Source: Hyphomicrobiales bacterium (GTDB lineage Bacteria > Pseudomonadota > Alphaproteobacteria > Rhizobiales > Beijerinckiaceae). Taken from it: a stretch of 64,000 nucleotides of DNA. The stretch lies in the NCBI GenBank assembly GCA_028869185.1, contig JAGWTA010000001.1, forward strand, positions 62,001-126,000. Reading direction: 5' to 3'. Under the pieces are notes generated by a model. It had not been told where the DNA came from, searched no databases, and was given only the letters and a program-made list of their open reading frames with translations. Both the position numbers and the translations under genes were made by a program. Shown one piece after another: positions 8,045 to 17,444 of the stretch (positions are counted from its first letter, which is position 1; each line of letters begins with the position of its first letter).

Positions 8045-9040
8045 TCATCGCGCAATCGTGCGCTTTGATCGTGCGCGAAGCCGCGATTGCGTCTTTGTAA
8101 AACCGCCATACAACAACGTCGGAACGACAAGCGCGGGGATGGCGACATCATGGGAGATGCCTGCATAGAGCGAAGCGCATGATTCCAGCAGGCCTGTCAG
8201 CAGCGCGCTCGCGATTGCCGCAGGATATCCCGCCCATCCGCCAACGAACGCCGCAACGGATCCTTTCAGGCCGACCAGAAGCCCGGTGTCGTAGAATATC
8301 GTCGTGTTCGAAGAAATCATCACGCCGATCAGAGCTCCGATCGATGAGGCCAAGCCAAACGACAGGCGGCCCGCCTTCGACGCGTCACAAGAAGCCGTTC
8401 GCGTCACGAAAATATACAGCATGAAAATGATAACCGCCGCAGACAGGTAAATTGCAACAGACGCGCCTGCGACATGCAACGCGCCAAGCTGAAAACCATC
8501 TCCCCATTCAATGGGAGACCGCGCGCCTTCAGGTCCGAAAATTGCGAAAGCCACGCACACGATCAGAGCGTGCGCCGCCGCCGATACGATGAAGAGCGTC
8601 GGGGCGCTCCGGTTCATGATCGGGCGGAAAACGAGATCGTATAAATATAGGCCCGCAAGCCCATACATCGCCACAATCAGCGGCGCGACGACGAGCGGTC
8701 GAGCAGCGGCGGAAGAGGCGAAGCGGGCGCAAATCAGGAAGATTGCCGGCGCCAACGCATGCGAGCACAACAACAGCATGAGACTGCGGCGATTCATCGC
8801 TTTGCGATCGACCCAGCCCCGCCTCAAGCCGCTCGCCAAGCCAAGCGCCAGAACGCATGCAAATGCGTAAGTTTCAAATGAAACCAGAGTCAGCGCGCCA
8901 TAGGAGATGAACGCGCCGAGCGGAACGAACACAACGCGCGTCGTGCGAAAAACGAAAACGAGCGTTATCGCCACAAGCGCATAGAGAGCGCCGTTGTCCA
9001 ATCCGGCTTCGGTCCGGCTGAGGAGAATATCGAGGCTCAC
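8045..9040 (-). CDS. LivH-like branched-chain amino acid ABC permease, orphan
   Basis: A 331-residue polytopic membrane protein with the LivH fold: GALYALVAITLVFVFRTTRV near the N-terminus and GLKGSVAAFVGGWAGYPAAI near the C-terminus. GTG 9040 was chosen because GGAGAGG lies just upstream; ATG 9121 is possible but has no such site. No LivM, LivG, LivF or binding-protein gene is nearby. The cytoplasmic loop that docks the ATPase (after FVTRT) is about 15 residues shorter than in classical LivH. It could be a relic, a divergent permease that borrows other subunits, or a component with a new role. Confidence 0.72.
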   Translation of the reverse strand: MSLDILLSRTEAGLDNGALYALVAITLVFVFRTTRVVFVPLGAFISYGALTLVSFETYAFACVLALGLASGLRRGWVDRKAMNRRSLMLLLCSHALAPAIFLICARFASSAAARPLVVAPLIVAMYGLAGLYLYDLVFRPIMNRSAPTLFIVSAAAHALIVCVAFAIFGPEGARSPIEWGDGFQLGALHVAGASVAIYLSAAVIIFMLYIFVTRTASCDASKAGRLSFGLASSIGALIGVMISSNTTIFYDTGLLVGLKGSVAAFVGGWAGYPAAIASALLTGLLESCASLYAGISHDVAIPALVVPTLLYGGFTKTQSRLRARSKRTIAR

Positions 9041-9260
9041 AGCATCCTCTCCAAAACCACTCAGTCTGCGCCAGCGCATCGCCGCAGCAACGTGCGCACA
9101 CGCCGCCCCAAACGACCGCATTGAACGGCGGGCGACATCAGGCGCAAAGAAGTCGTCCGGCGCAAAGAATATGCGTGAATCCGGGTTACGTCCCGCCCAG
9201 CGTCGCGTAAAGCCAACCGCGTCAGGGCGCGCGCCGATCGGACGTCAGGTGCGGAAAGAA

Positions 9261-9337
9261 TGGCGCGCCCGAAAGGATTCGAACCTCTGACCCCCAGATT
9301 CGTAGTCTGGTGCTCTATCCAGCTGAGCTACGGGCGC
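9261..9337 (-). tRNA. tRNA-Arg (anticodon ACG)
   Basis: Read on the minus strand, the 77-nt cloverleaf has the acceptor stem GCGCCCG/CGGGCGC, D arm GCTCAGCTGGATAGAGC, anticodon stem CCAGA/TCTGG with loop CTACGAA, the T arm GGTTCGAATCC, discriminator G and an encoded CCA. The A34 of ACG is normally converted to inosine. No duplicated 3' end (attachment site) was found nearby. Confidence 0.96.
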
Positions 9338-9511
9338 GCTTGGGCCTTTTGGGGCCGGTTGCGGAGCGGCGTTGAGCCGTCGCGGCGCCGTCTGTAGCCG
9401 CTCGGGCGCTGGAAGGCAAGCGGCGCGGCTCGCGTGGCGTCTTTGGGCCGGCTCAATTGATTCTCCGGCGCGCGCGCGCATGCTAGAGACGGGCGATCGG
9501 AGGAAAAATTC

Positions 9512-10402
9512 ATGGCGCAGGCGGCTTTTATCGGTCTTGGAAATATGGGCGGCCCCATGGCGGCCAATCTGGCGGCGGCGGGCCATCGGGTCGCGGCGTT
9601 CGATCTTGCGCCCGCCTTGCGCGCGGCGGCCGTCTCTGCCGGATGCATCGGCGCCGAATCGGCGCGCGCCGCTGTCGCCGGGGCCGATGTCGTCGTCACC
9701 ATGTTGCCGGCGGGCAAGCATGTGCGCGCCGTCTGGGCCGAAATCGCGCCGCACGTGAAGAAGGGCGCGCTCATGATCGATTCCTCGACCGTCGACGTCG
9801 AAAGCGCCCGCGCCGCACACGCCATAGCGGCCGAACACGGCCTTGCGAGCGTCGATGCGCCGGTTTCGGGCGGCGTCGGCGGCGCCAAGGCCGGAACGCT
9901 CACCTTCATGTGCGGCGGCGCCGACGGCGCTTTCGCCGCCGCCCGCCCCTTTCTCGAGAAAATGGGCAAAAAAGTCGTGCATTGCGGCGGCGCCGGCGCC
10001 GGGCAGGCCGCGAAAATCTGCAACAACATGATTCTCGGCGCGACGATGATCGCAACAGCCGAAGCTTTCGTGCTGGGCGAAAAGCTCGGCCTGTCGCATC
10101 AGGCTCTGTTCGACGTGGCCTCGACCTCCTCGGGCCAGAGCTGGTCGCTGACGTCCTATTGCCCTGTGCCCGGCCCTGTGCCGGCTTCGCCCGCCAATAA
10201 CGGCTACAAGCCCGGCTTTGCCGCCGCGCTGATGCTGAAGGATCTCAAGCTCGCGCAGGAAGCGGCGGCTGCGGCCGGGGCCACCATCCCGCTCGGCGGG
10301 GCGGCCGCGCAGCTTTACGCGCTGTTCAACGCCGCCGGCCATGCGGGCGACGATTTCTCCGGCATCGTCAATTTCCTGCGCGGCGAGGCGGCCGGCGGCT
10401 AG
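9512..10402 (+). CDS. mmsB: 3-hydroxyisobutyrate dehydrogenase
   Basis: A 296-residue NAD-dependent dehydrogenase of valine catabolism that oxidises 3-hydroxyisobutyrate to methylmalonate semialdehyde. The N-terminal Rossmann motif GLGNMGGPMA, the substrate-binding DAPVSGGVGGAKAGTLTFM segment, and the catalytic lysine region GAGQAAKICNNM are present. ATG 9512 follows GGAGGAAAAA. It stands alone; its stop overlaps that of the convergent methionine gamma-lyase gene by 4 bp. Close relatives act on tartronate semialdehyde or other beta-hydroxy acids, but the motifs and C-terminus fit MmsB best. Confidence 0.88.
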   Translation: MAQAAFIGLGNMGGPMAANLAAAGHRVAAFDLAPALRAAAVSAGCIGAESARAAVAGADVVVTMLPAGKHVRAVWAEIAPHVKKGALMIDSSTVDVESARAAHAIAAEHGLASVDAPVSGGVGGAKAGTLTFMCGGADGAFAAARPFLEKMGKKVVHCGGAGAGQAAKICNNMILGATMIATAEAFVLGEKLGLSHQALFDVASTSSGQSWSLTSYCPVPGPVPASPANNGYKPGFAAALMLKDLKLAQEAAAAAGATIPLGGAAAQLYALFNAAGHAGDDFSGIVNFLRGEAAGG

Positions 10403-11595
10403 CGGACGCTGTCGAGCGCCGCGACGAAATCGTCGCGAATATCGTCATAGTCTTCGAGGCCGACCGACACGCGGATGAGGCCGTCCGTAAAACCATGCGC
10501 CGCCCGTTCTTCGGGCGCATAGGTCGCATGGGTCATGCTGGCGGGATGCTGGACGAGCGTCTCGGCGTCGCCGAGGCTGACGGCGCGCGTCGCCAGGGTG
10601 ACTGCGTCCATGAATTTGCGGCCCGCATCCAGTCCGCCTTTCAGTTCGAGCGCGATCATCCCGCCATGTTGCGACATCTGCCTGTCGGCGAGCGCCTTTT
10701 GCGGATGGCTGTCGAGACCGGGATAATACACGCGCGCAACGCAAGCATGCCGCTCCAGTTCGCGGGCGAGTTGCAGCGCGTTCGCGCAATGGCGATCCAT
10801 GCGCAGCGCGAGCGTCTTGAGCCCGCGCAGGATCAGGAATGCGTCGAACGCGGAGATGCAGGCGCCTGTCAGTTCCTTGACGCCGACAAGCCGAAACTGG
10901 TCGATGAAATCCTTGCTGGCGATCACGGCGCCGGCCAGCAGATCGCCATGCCCGCCGAGATATTTCGTGGCCGAATGAATGACGATATCTGCGCCGCGCT
11001 CGAGCGGGCGCTGCAGATAGGGCGTGCAATAGGTGTTGTCCACCAGCAGCAGCGCGCCGGCGCCCCTGGCGATTTCGGCCGCCGCCGCAATGTCGACAAG
11101 CCGCATGTTCGGGTTGGACGGCGTCTCCGTGACGACGAGCCGCGTCCGCGAATTGATTTCCCGCGCGAGATTGGCTGGGTCGGCAAGGTCGACGAACCGC
11201 ACGGTCAGGCCGAACCGCTGGATATGATGGCGCAGGAGGCTGAACGTGCAGCCGTACAGCGTTCTGTCGGCGATCACCTCGTCGCCTGCGCGCAGCAGCG
11301 TCCACAGGACGGTGGTCAGCGCGCCCATGCCGGACGAAGTGGCGAGCGCAGCTTCGCCGCCTTCGAGATCGGCCAGACGGGTTTCGAGGATGGAGACCGT
11401 CGGATTTCCGACGCGGCTGTAGATATACCCATCCGCCGCGCCCGCGAACCGCTGGCTGCCGATCTCGGCTTTGTCGAAGGCGTAGGTCGAGGTCAGGAAC
11501 ACGGGCGGGTTGAGCGCACCGTGATAGGCGAGCGGATCGTAGCCTTGATGGATCGAGCGGGTGGCGAAGCCGCGGGCGAAGGGCGTTTTCTGCAT
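10399..11595 (-). CDS. mdeA: Methionine gamma-lyase (PLP enzyme)
   Basis: A 398-residue Cys/Met-metabolism PLP enzyme. C116 in RTLYGCTF and the PLP lysine K211 in HSATKYLGGHGD fall at the same numbers as in Pseudomonas putida methionine gamma-lyase, where Cys116 is a hallmark. SSGMGAL, DNTYCTPYLQRP and the C-terminal SMTHATY/APEERAAHG also fit. The enzyme splits L-methionine into methanethiol, 2-oxobutyrate and ammonia. O-succinylhomoserine sulfhydrylase (MetZ) is the main alternative; it normally lacks the Cys116 motif. The divergent Lrp-type regulator supports the MdeA/MdeR pairing. Confidence 0.82.
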   Translation of the reverse strand: MQKTPFARGFATRSIHQGYDPLAYHGALNPPVFLTSTYAFDKAEIGSQRFAGAADGYIYSRVGNPTVSILETRLADLEGGEAALATSSGMGALTTVLWTLLRAGDEVIADRTLYGCTFSLLRHHIQRFGLTVRFVDLADPANLAREINSRTRLVVTETPSNPNMRLVDIAAAAEIARGAGALLLVDNTYCTPYLQRPLERGADIVIHSATKYLGGHGDLLAGAVIASKDFIDQFRLVGVKELTGACISAFDAFLILRGLKTLALRMDRHCANALQLARELERHACVARVYYPGLDSHPQKALADRQMSQHGGMIALELKGGLDAGRKFMDAVTLATRAVSLGDAETLVQHPASMTHATYAPEERAAHGFTDGLIRVSVGLEDYDDIRDDFVAALDSVR

Positions 11596-11690
11596 CGTCA
11601 GAGCTTAGGGCGCCCGCCGCTTGCAATGGCGCCAAAGATGCTATGTTGCGCGCAGAAAATTGGAACGATTGCGACGTCTGCGGATCAAAA

Positions 11691-12167
11691 ATGACCAATC
11701 ATGCCAAAATGACGCTTGACGCGATCGACCGCAAAATTCTGGACGCGCTGCAGGCCGATGCGCGGATGCCCAATCTGCAATTGGCCGAGCGGGTCGGCCT
11801 GTCGCCCTCGCCGTGCTCGCGGCGGGTCAGGCTGCTGGAGGAAAACGGCGTCATCGAAGGGTATCGCCCCGTTCTCGACCGCGCGGCGGTCGGCCTCAAC
11901 GTGACGGTCTTCGCCGGCGTCAAGGTCGAACGCCATTCACACGAGAATGCGGAAGCGTTCGTCGCGGCGATGCTCGCAATGCCCGAGGTGGTCGCCTGTC
12001 ACCTCGTTTCGGGCGACATGGATTTTCTCGTCGAGGTGGTCGTGCCGGACATGGCGACATACGAGGCCGTCGTGTTGCGCAAGATTCTGGCCCTGCCGTC
12101 TCTGCGCGATGTCCGGTCGAATTTCGCGATGCGCAGCTACAAGGCCAATGGCGCGCTCCCGATTTGA
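11691..12167 (+). CDS. Lrp/AsnC-family regulator, MdeR-like
   Basis: A 158-residue Lrp-type protein with an N-terminal helix-turn-helix (AIDRKILDALQADARMPNL, then LAERVGLSPSPCSRRVRLLE) and a C-terminal RAM ligand-binding domain (VVACHLVSGDMDFLVEVVV). ATG 11691 gives the usual short leader. It is divergent from the methionine gamma-lyase gene with 95 bp between, the same arrangement as mdeR-mdeA in Pseudomonas putida, where MdeR activates mdeA. Methionine or a related amino acid is the likely effector. Confidence 0.88.
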   Translation: MTNHAKMTLDAIDRKILDALQADARMPNLQLAERVGLSPSPCSRRVRLLEENGVIEGYRPVLDRAAVGLNVTVFAGVKVERHSHENAEAFVAAMLAMPEVVACHLVSGDMDFLVEVVVPDMATYEAVVLRKILALPSLRDVRSNFAMRSYKANGALPI

Positions 12168-12182
12168 TGGCGGCTGCGCGCG

Positions 12183-13283
12183 TCAGTCGCCCGCGACGGC
12201 GCCGGGCGTCACGCGCAGCATTTGTGCGCGTCCTGCTAGATCGGCGAAGGCGGCGGGATCGGCGCCGGTGAGCCACGCCTGGCCGCCGAGCCGCGCGAGT
12301 TCGTCGTAAAGCGCAGCGCGGCGCAGCGGATCGAAATGGGCGGCGATTTCATCGAGCAGCACCAGCGGCGCCATGCCGCTCATCGCCGCGACCAGACGGG
12401 CGTGCGCAAGCACGACGCCGGTCAAAAGCGCCTTCTGTTCGCCGGTCGAGCAGCGCCGCGCCTCCATGTCCTTTGCGGCGTGGCGCACGATCAATTCGCT
12501 GGCCTGCGGGCCGATCAGCGTGCGTCCGGCCGCCGCATCGCGCGCCCTGTTTTCCATCAGCAATGCGCGGTAGCGGTCCTCCGCCTCGAGCGCCGATCCC
12601 TCGCGCGTCAACCGTTCGATTTCGCCATCGAGCGCAAAATGCGCGGAAGGAAAAAGCGACTGCGGATCGCGCTCGCTTTCGATCAACGCGGCAAGGCGTG
12701 AAACCGTTTCGAGCCGCGCCGCCGTGACGGCGATCCCCAGTTCCGCCACCTCGTGTTCGGCGGCCGAAAGCCACGCGCGCTCGGCGCGTTCTTCCAGAAG
12801 ACGATTGCGATTGCGCAACGCGCGCTCGAGCGCGGCGACGCGCGCCCCGTGGCTGGCGTCGACCGCCAGGACGAGCCGGTCGAGAAAGCGCCGCCTGTCG
12901 CCAGCCGGCCCGACGAACAGGCCGTCCATCGCCGGCGTCATCCACACGATGCGCACGAAATCGGAGAAGTCGCGCGGCGCGGCTTCAGCGCCGTCGATTC
13001 GGCTGCGCCGCGCGCCGTCGCGATCCATGCCGAAGCCCAGCCGATGATCGTCCTCGAGCGCCAGCGCGATGGAAAAGCCGCCGGCGCCGCCGCTGCGCGC
13101 GCAATCGGCAATCTCCGCGCGTCGCAAGCCGCGCCCGGGCGAGAACAGCGACAGCGCCTCCAGGATGTTGGTCTTGCCCGCGCCATTGTCGCCGGTGAGC
13201 GCGACCAGCGGCGCCTCGACAGAAAGATCGAGCGCCGCATAGGAGCGGAAATCCTTCAGCGTGAGTCGGCGCACGGCGGGCAT
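12183..13283 (-). CDS. recF: DNA replication and repair protein RecF
   Basis: A 366-residue SMC-like ATPase that loads RecA at gaps with RecO and RecR. The Walker A motif GDNGAGKTN is at residues 31-39, the signature is in [17 protein letters not shown], and Walker B is in [12 protein letters not shown]. The N-terminal LTLKDFRSY is typical. It converges with the Lrp gene and is divergent from rph. The gene dnaN, often its neighbour in other bacteria, is about 35 kb away here. Confidence 0.95.
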   Translation of the reverse strand: MPAVRRLTLKDFRSYAALDLSVEAPLVALTGDNGAGKTNILEALSLFSPGRGLRRAEIADCARSGGAGGFSIALALEDDHRLGFGMDRDGARRSRIDGAEAAPRDFSDFVRIVWMTPAMDGLFVGPAGDRRRFLDRLVLAVDASHGARVAALERALRNRNRLLEERAERAWLSAAEHEVAELGIAVTAARLETVSRLAALIESERDPQSLFPSAHFALDGEIERLTREGSALEAEDRYRALLMENRARDAAAGRTLIGPQASELIVRHAAKDMEARRCSTGEQKALLTGVVLAHARLVAAMSGMAPLVLLDEIAAHFDPLRRAALYDELARLGGQAWLTGADPAAFADLAGRAQMLRVTPGAVAGD

Positions 13284-13394
13284 GGCGCCTCATGCCACGG
13301 ATCGCGGGCGCGCGCGAGCGACAGGGCGGGGCGCGCTATACAAACAGGGCGCGATTGCGGTAAAGCCGCGCCATTCCATCTGCAAAGGACGATC

Positions 13395-14108
13395 ATGCGC
13401 CCCTCCAAACGCGCTCCCGACGAAATGCGCGCCGTCACGCTCGAAAAGAATGTCGCGCGCTATGCGGAAGGCTCCTGCCTCGTGAAATTCGGCAATACGC
13501 ACGTGCTGTGCACGGCCTCGCTCGAGGACAAGCCTCCGATGTGGCTGCGCGGGCAGGGCCGGGGCTGGGTGACGGCGGAATATTCCATGCTGCCGCGCGC
13601 AACCCATACGCGCACGAGGCGCGAATCGGCGTCCGGGAAACAGTCCGGCCGCACGCAGGAAATCCAGCGCCTCATCGGCCGCTCGCTGCGCGCGGTCACG
13701 AATTTGCAGGCGCTGGGCGAGCGCCAGATCACCGTCGATTGCGATGTGTTGCAGGCCGACGGCGGCACGCGCACCGCCTCCATCACCGGCGCATGGGTCG
13801 CGCTGCACGAATGCTGCAAATGGATGCGTTCGCGCTCGATCGTGAAGGACAATCCGCTGCGCGACCGCGTCGCCGCCGTGTCCTGTGGCGTTTACAAGGC
13901 GATGCCCGTGCTCGATCTCGATTACGACGAGGATTCGGCCGCCGAAACGGACGCCAATTTCGTCCTGACGGGTTCGGGCGGCATCGTCGAAATCCAGATG
14001 ACGGCGGAAAACGCCACATTCAGCGAGGCCGAATTGGCGCAGATGCTGGCGCTTGCCAAAAAAGGCGTCGCCGGCCTGACGGCCCTGCAAGCTGAGGCGA
14101 TCGCCTGA
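13395..14108 (+). CDS. rph: Ribonuclease PH
   Basis: A 237-residue phosphorolytic 3'-5' exoribonuclease that trims tRNA 3' ends. Family signatures are the N-terminal [11 protein letters not shown], the phosphate-binding [19 protein letters not shown] region with the conserved arginines, and the acidic [16 protein letters not shown] and [17 protein letters not shown] segments. ATG 13395 is preferred over the much longer upstream frame, which runs antisense to recF. It overlaps rdgB by one base (TGATG), a common alphaproteobacterial pair. Confidence 0.96.
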   Translation: MRPSKRAPDEMRAVTLEKNVARYAEGSCLVKFGNTHVLCTASLEDKPPMWLRGQGRGWVTAEYSMLPRATHTRTRRESASGKQSGRTQEIQRLIGRSLRAVTNLQALGERQITVDCDVLQADGGTRTASITGAWVALHECCKWMRSRSIVKDNPLRDRVAAVSCGVYKAMPVLDLDYDEDSAAETDANFVLTGSGGIVEIQMTAENATFSEAELAQMLALAKKGVAGLTALQAEAIA

Positions 14109-14737
14109 TGGCGCGCCGGATCGAGGGCCGTCTCGTCATCGCCACCCACAACGCCGGCAAATTGTGGGAAATGCGCGAATTGCTGGCTCCCTACGGCGTC
14201 GACGCCGTTTCGGCGGGCGAACTGGGGCTGCCCGAGCCGGAAGAAACAGGAACGACATTCGCCGCCAATGCGCTCATCAAGGCGCAGGCGGCGGCCAGGG
14301 CGGCCAACCTGCCGGCCTTCGCCGACGATTCGGGCCTGTGCGTTGCCGCGCTCGGCGGCGCGCCGGGCATCTATTCGGCGCGTTGGGCAGGCGAACAGCG
14401 CGATTTCGCGGCCGCCATGGCGCGCATCGAGCGCGAATTGCAGGCCGCCGGCGCGCGACAGCCCTGGCGGGCCTATTTCATCTCCGCCCTGGCGGTCGCC
14501 TGGCCCGATGGCCATACCGAGGAATTCGAGGGGCGCGTCGACGGCGATCTGGTTTTTCCCCCGCGTGGCGCCAAGGGTTTCGGCTACGACCCGATTTTTC
14601 TGCCCGACGGGCTCGCCAAGACGTTCGGCGAGATGATGTCGGTCGAAAAACACGCGATTCCCGCCGACGGGTCGCGCGCGCTCAGCCATCGCGCCCGGGC
14701 GTTTCAGGCGCTGGCGCGGGCCTGCCTTGCCCCCTGA
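14108..14737 (+). CDS. rdgB: Non-canonical purine NTP pyrophosphatase (ITPase/Ham1)
   Basis: A 209-residue house-cleaning enzyme that hydrolyses dITP, ITP and XTP to monophosphates, keeping damaged purines out of nucleic acids. Motifs are [12 protein letters not shown] near the N-terminus, [30 protein letters not shown] with the catalytic acid, and the C-terminal GFGYDPIF and SHRARAF. It is translationally coupled to rph. Confidence 0.95.
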   Translation: MARRIEGRLVIATHNAGKLWEMRELLAPYGVDAVSAGELGLPEPEETGTTFAANALIKAQAAARAANLPAFADDSGLCVAALGGAPGIYSARWAGEQRDFAAAMARIERELQAAGARQPWRAYFISALAVAWPDGHTEEFEGRVDGDLVFPPRGAKGFGYDPIFLPDGLAKTFGEMMSVEKHAIPADGSRALSHRARAFQALARACLAP

Positions 14738-14751
14738 CGGGCGCCCGCTGC

Positions 14752-14766
14752 TTAACGCGCCCTTAA
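14752..14766 (+). promoter_or_regulatory. Candidate CtrA box (TTAA-N7-TTAA) before the class A PBP gene
   Basis: An exact full CtrA site, TTAA-CGCGCCC-TTAA, lies 48 bp before the penicillin-binding protein gene and is followed by TTGACA at 14768. CtrA is the cell-cycle regulator of alphaproteobacteria. No convincing -10 element was seen at the expected spacing. Confidence 0.45.
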
Positions 14767-14813
14767 TTTGACAGGTTCATTTTGCATTTCGCGTCCGAAA
14801 GGTTTGCGAAGTC

Positions 14814-17060
14814 ATGTTGCGTTGGGGCGGATCAAAAAAGCGGACGAAGGAGCGGCGCGAGCCGACCATGGCGGAGGCGCGCGCGCAGACGCGCGACGAC
14901 GGATTGCGCGCCGATCCGCGCGATCGCCCCCAGAAGAAAAAGGCGCAAAAATCCGGCGCGCGGCGTGGCGGGCGCGGCAAGCGCCGTTCGCGCTCGCTGT
15001 TCGGCCAGTTGGTCTACTGGTGCGCGGTTTTGGGCGTATGGGGCGTCATCGCCGCAGCGGGGGTCGTCGCCTATTACGGCGCGCAACTGCCCCCGATCGA
15101 CAAGCTCGCCATTCCCAAGCGCCCCCCCAATATTGCGATCATCGCCGAGGATGGCGCGGTTCTGGCCAATCGCGGCGACAGCGGCGGCCCGGCCGTCCAT
15201 CTTTCGGATATGCCGCCCTATCTGCCCAAGGCTTTCGTCGCCATCGAGGATCGTCGCTTCTACGCCCATTGGGGGCTCGATCCGGTCGGCGTCGCGCGCG
15301 CCCTTGTGCGCAACGTGCTGGGCCGTGGCGGCATGCAGGGCGGATCCACGCTCACCCAGCAGCTGGCCAAGAACCTGTTCCTGACGCAGGAACGCACCAT
15401 CAGCCGCAAAATTCAGGAAGCGATCCTCGCCTTGTGGCTCGAGCATCGCTACTCGAAGGATCAGATCCTCGAACTCTATCTCAACCGCGTCTATTTCGGC
15501 TCGGGCGCCTATGGCGTCGAGGCGGCCGCGCGCAAATATTTCGGCCATGGCGCGCATGATGTGACGCTGGCCGAGGCGGCGGTGCTGGCGGGCCTGATGA
15601 AGGCGCCGACGCGCCTTGCGCCCAACCGCAATCCCGACGGAGCGCGCGAGCGCGCCGCGCAGGTTCTGACCGCGATGGCGCAGGAAGGCCATATCACCGA
15701 GGCGATGGCGAAGGCCGCGCTGGCGCGCCCCGCGCAGGCCGTGCGCGATCCGGCCAATGATTCGATTAATTACGCCGCCGATTACGTGATGGATGCGCTC
15801 GACGACACGATCGGCGCGATCGACGAGGATATCGTCGTCACCACCACATTGTCGGAGCCGATGCAGAAGGCGGGCGAACACGCGCTTTCCGACGAGCTTG
15901 ACCGGAAAGGCGTGAAATTCGGCGTGACGCAGGGCGCGCTCGTCGCGCTTGATCCCGGCGGCGCGATCCGCGCGCTCGTCGGCGGCAAGAATTACGCCGA
16001 CAGCCAGTTCAACCGCGCCACGGCGGCGCGCCGCCAGCCCGGCTCCGCCTTCAAACCCTTTGTCTATCTCGCCGCGCTCGAGCGCGGCCTGACGCCCGAT
16101 ACGGTGCGCGAGGACGGGCCGATCAACATCAAGGGATGGCGGCCGGAAAACTACAGCCGCGAATATTTCGGCCCCGTCACGCTGACCAACGCGCTGGCGC
16201 TCTCACTCAACACGGTTGCGGTGCGGCTCGGTCAGGAGGTGGGGCCGCGCGCGGTGGTGCGCACGGCGCGCCGTCTTGGCGTTGCGTCCGATCTGCAGGC
16301 CAATGCATCGCTCCCGCTCGGCACGAGCGAAGTGACCCCGCTGGAACTCGTCGGCGCCTATGCGCCATTCGCCAACGGCGGCGTTGGCGTGCAGCCCTAT
16401 ATCATCACGCGCGTGCGCACGGCCGATGGACGGCTGCTGTATCAGCGCCGCCCGCCCAATCTTGGGCGCGTCATCGAGCCGCAATATGTGGCGATGATGA
16501 ACGCGATGATGCAGGAGACGCTGCTCACCGGCACCGCGCGCAAGGCGCAATTGCCGGGCTGGCAGGCTGCGGGCAAGACGGGCACCAGCCAGGAATTCCG
16601 CGACGCCTGGTTTGTCGGCTACACCAGCGCTCTGGTTGCCGGCGTGTGGCTCGGCAACGACGATTCCTCGCCCACCAGACACGCCTCGGGCGGCAATCTT
16701 CCGGTCGATGTGTGGAGCCGCTTCATGAAGGATGCGCTGAAGGGCGTGCCGCCCCAGCCGCTGCCCGGCGGGACCTGGCGCCCTGTCGATGCGCCGGCCG
16801 CGCCTCCGGCCGATGTTCCGCTGGCCCATGATCCGGCCGGCGCGCCGGCTGTCGCCAGCGCCGCTGCGCCACGGCCGGAAGCGACGGTTGCCCAGCAGCC
16901 GGGCGCGCCCATGCAGCTCGGCGGCGCCGTCCACCCCCAGCGCCGCCGCGCGCCGCCCGCGCGGGCCGACGAGCTGACGCCGCCCGAAGACATCGGCGCC
17001 CCCGCGCGGCAAGCGCAGGGGCGCGAAAAGAATTTTCTGGAAAAGCTATTCGGCGGATAG
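14814..17060 (+). CDS. mrcA: Class A penicillin-binding protein 1A
   Basis: A 748-residue bifunctional peptidoglycan synthase. Order: a basic cytoplasmic tail, one membrane anchor (about residues 66-88), a GT51 glycosyltransferase domain with catalytic E145 in AIEDRRFYAHWG and the GGSTLTQQLAKNLF motif, then the transpeptidase with S411-x-x-K414 (GSAFKP), S464-L-N466 and K588-T-G590. The C-terminal 100 residues are Pro/Ala-rich and probably disordered. A candidate CtrA box lies upstream, so cell-cycle control is possible. A hairpin terminator follows directly. Confidence 0.94.
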   Translation: MLRWGGSKKRTKERREPTMAEARAQTRDDGLRADPRDRPQKKKAQKSGARRGGRGKRRSRSLFGQLVYWCAVLGVWGVIAAAGVVAYYGAQLPPIDKLAIPKRPPNIAIIAEDGAVLANRGDSGGPAVHLSDMPPYLPKAFVAIEDRRFYAHWGLDPVGVARALVRNVLGRGGMQGGSTLTQQLAKNLFLTQERTISRKIQEAILALWLEHRYSKDQILELYLNRVYFGSGAYGVEAAARKYFGHGAHDVTLAEAAVLAGLMKAPTRLAPNRNPDGARERAAQVLTAMAQEGHITEAMAKAALARPAQAVRDPANDSINYAADYVMDALDDTIGAIDEDIVVTTTLSEPMQKAGEHALSDELDRKGVKFGVTQGALVALDPGGAIRALVGGKNYADSQFNRATAARRQPGSAFKPFVYLAALERGLTPDTVREDGPINIKGWRPENYSREYFGPVTLTNALALSLNTVAVRLGQEVGPRAVVRTARRLGVASDLQANASLPLGTSEVTPLELVGAYAPFANGGVGVQPYIITRVRTADGRLLYQRRPPNLGRVIEPQYVAMMNAMMQETLLTGTARKAQLPGWQAAGKTGTSQEFRDAWFVGYTSALVAGVWLGNDDSSPTRHASGGNLPVDVWSRFMKDALKGVPPQPLPGGTWRPVDAPAAPPADVPLAHDPAGAPAVASAAAPRPEATVAQQPGAPMQLGGAVHPQRRRAPPARADELTPPEDIGAPARQAQGREKNFLEKLFGG

Positions 17061-17085
17061 GCCGCCGGATTGCTCCGGCGGCTTT
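17061..17085 (+). terminator. Rho-independent terminator of the PBP gene
   Basis: A perfect 9-bp stem GCCGCCGGA/TCCGGCGGC with a TTGC loop begins right after the stop codon and is followed by TTT. The T-run is short, so efficiency may be moderate. Confidence 0.6.
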
Positions 17086-17098
17086 CGACCGCCCCGCC

Positions 17099-17344
17099 TT
17101 AGTGCAGGCTGACCGTCTGAAGCTGGTTTTCCCAGGCGCTGGCGACAGCCGCGTCGCGCGAATCGGCGAGAACGATCGGCGCGCCATCGGCCGACAGCAG
17201 CGCGAACAGCTTCAGGCCGGGCTCGATCTGCGGCGCCTGCGGGAACAGGCGCTGCACGTCCTCGGACTGCATCTCGCGCACATAGGCGATCTGCCCGCCG
17301 CCAAGCTTGGCGAATTGTTCGGGGGTGAAGGGCGATTGGTTCAT
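17099..17344 (-). CDS. DUF1150 family protein
   Basis: A small 81-residue cytoplasmic protein, MNQSPFTPEQFAKLGGG at the N-terminus and FALLSADGAPIVLADSRDAA in the middle, which is the usual DUF1150 pattern. DUF1150 genes sit next to small heat-shock protein genes in many alphaproteobacteria, as here, but the function is unknown. It lies downstream of hsp20 on the same strand, 100 bp away, and probably shares its heat-shock transcript. Confidence 0.82.
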   Translation of the reverse strand: MNQSPFTPEQFAKLGGGQIAYVREMQSEDVQRLFPQAPQIEPGLKLFALLSADGAPIVLADSRDAAVASAWENQLQTVSLH

Positions 17345-17444
17345 GGTTTTACTCCTTGCGGCCGCTCGCGGCCCGCTCTATCCCGCGCCGGCTCGCCGCA
17401 CGCGGAATTCGTGAAATTCGGTTGGCCGTTCCGTCTTCGGCCCG

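Noticed and set aside
9141-9169. A two-copy direct repeat GGCGCAAAGAA upstream of the LivH-like gene
   Set aside because: Only two short copies 18 bp apart; no regulator or promoter context to support a function.
12753-13394. A long in-frame extension before rph
   Set aside because: It runs antisense to recF; RNase PH begins at the conserved RPSKR segment, and ATG 13395 fits the normal length.
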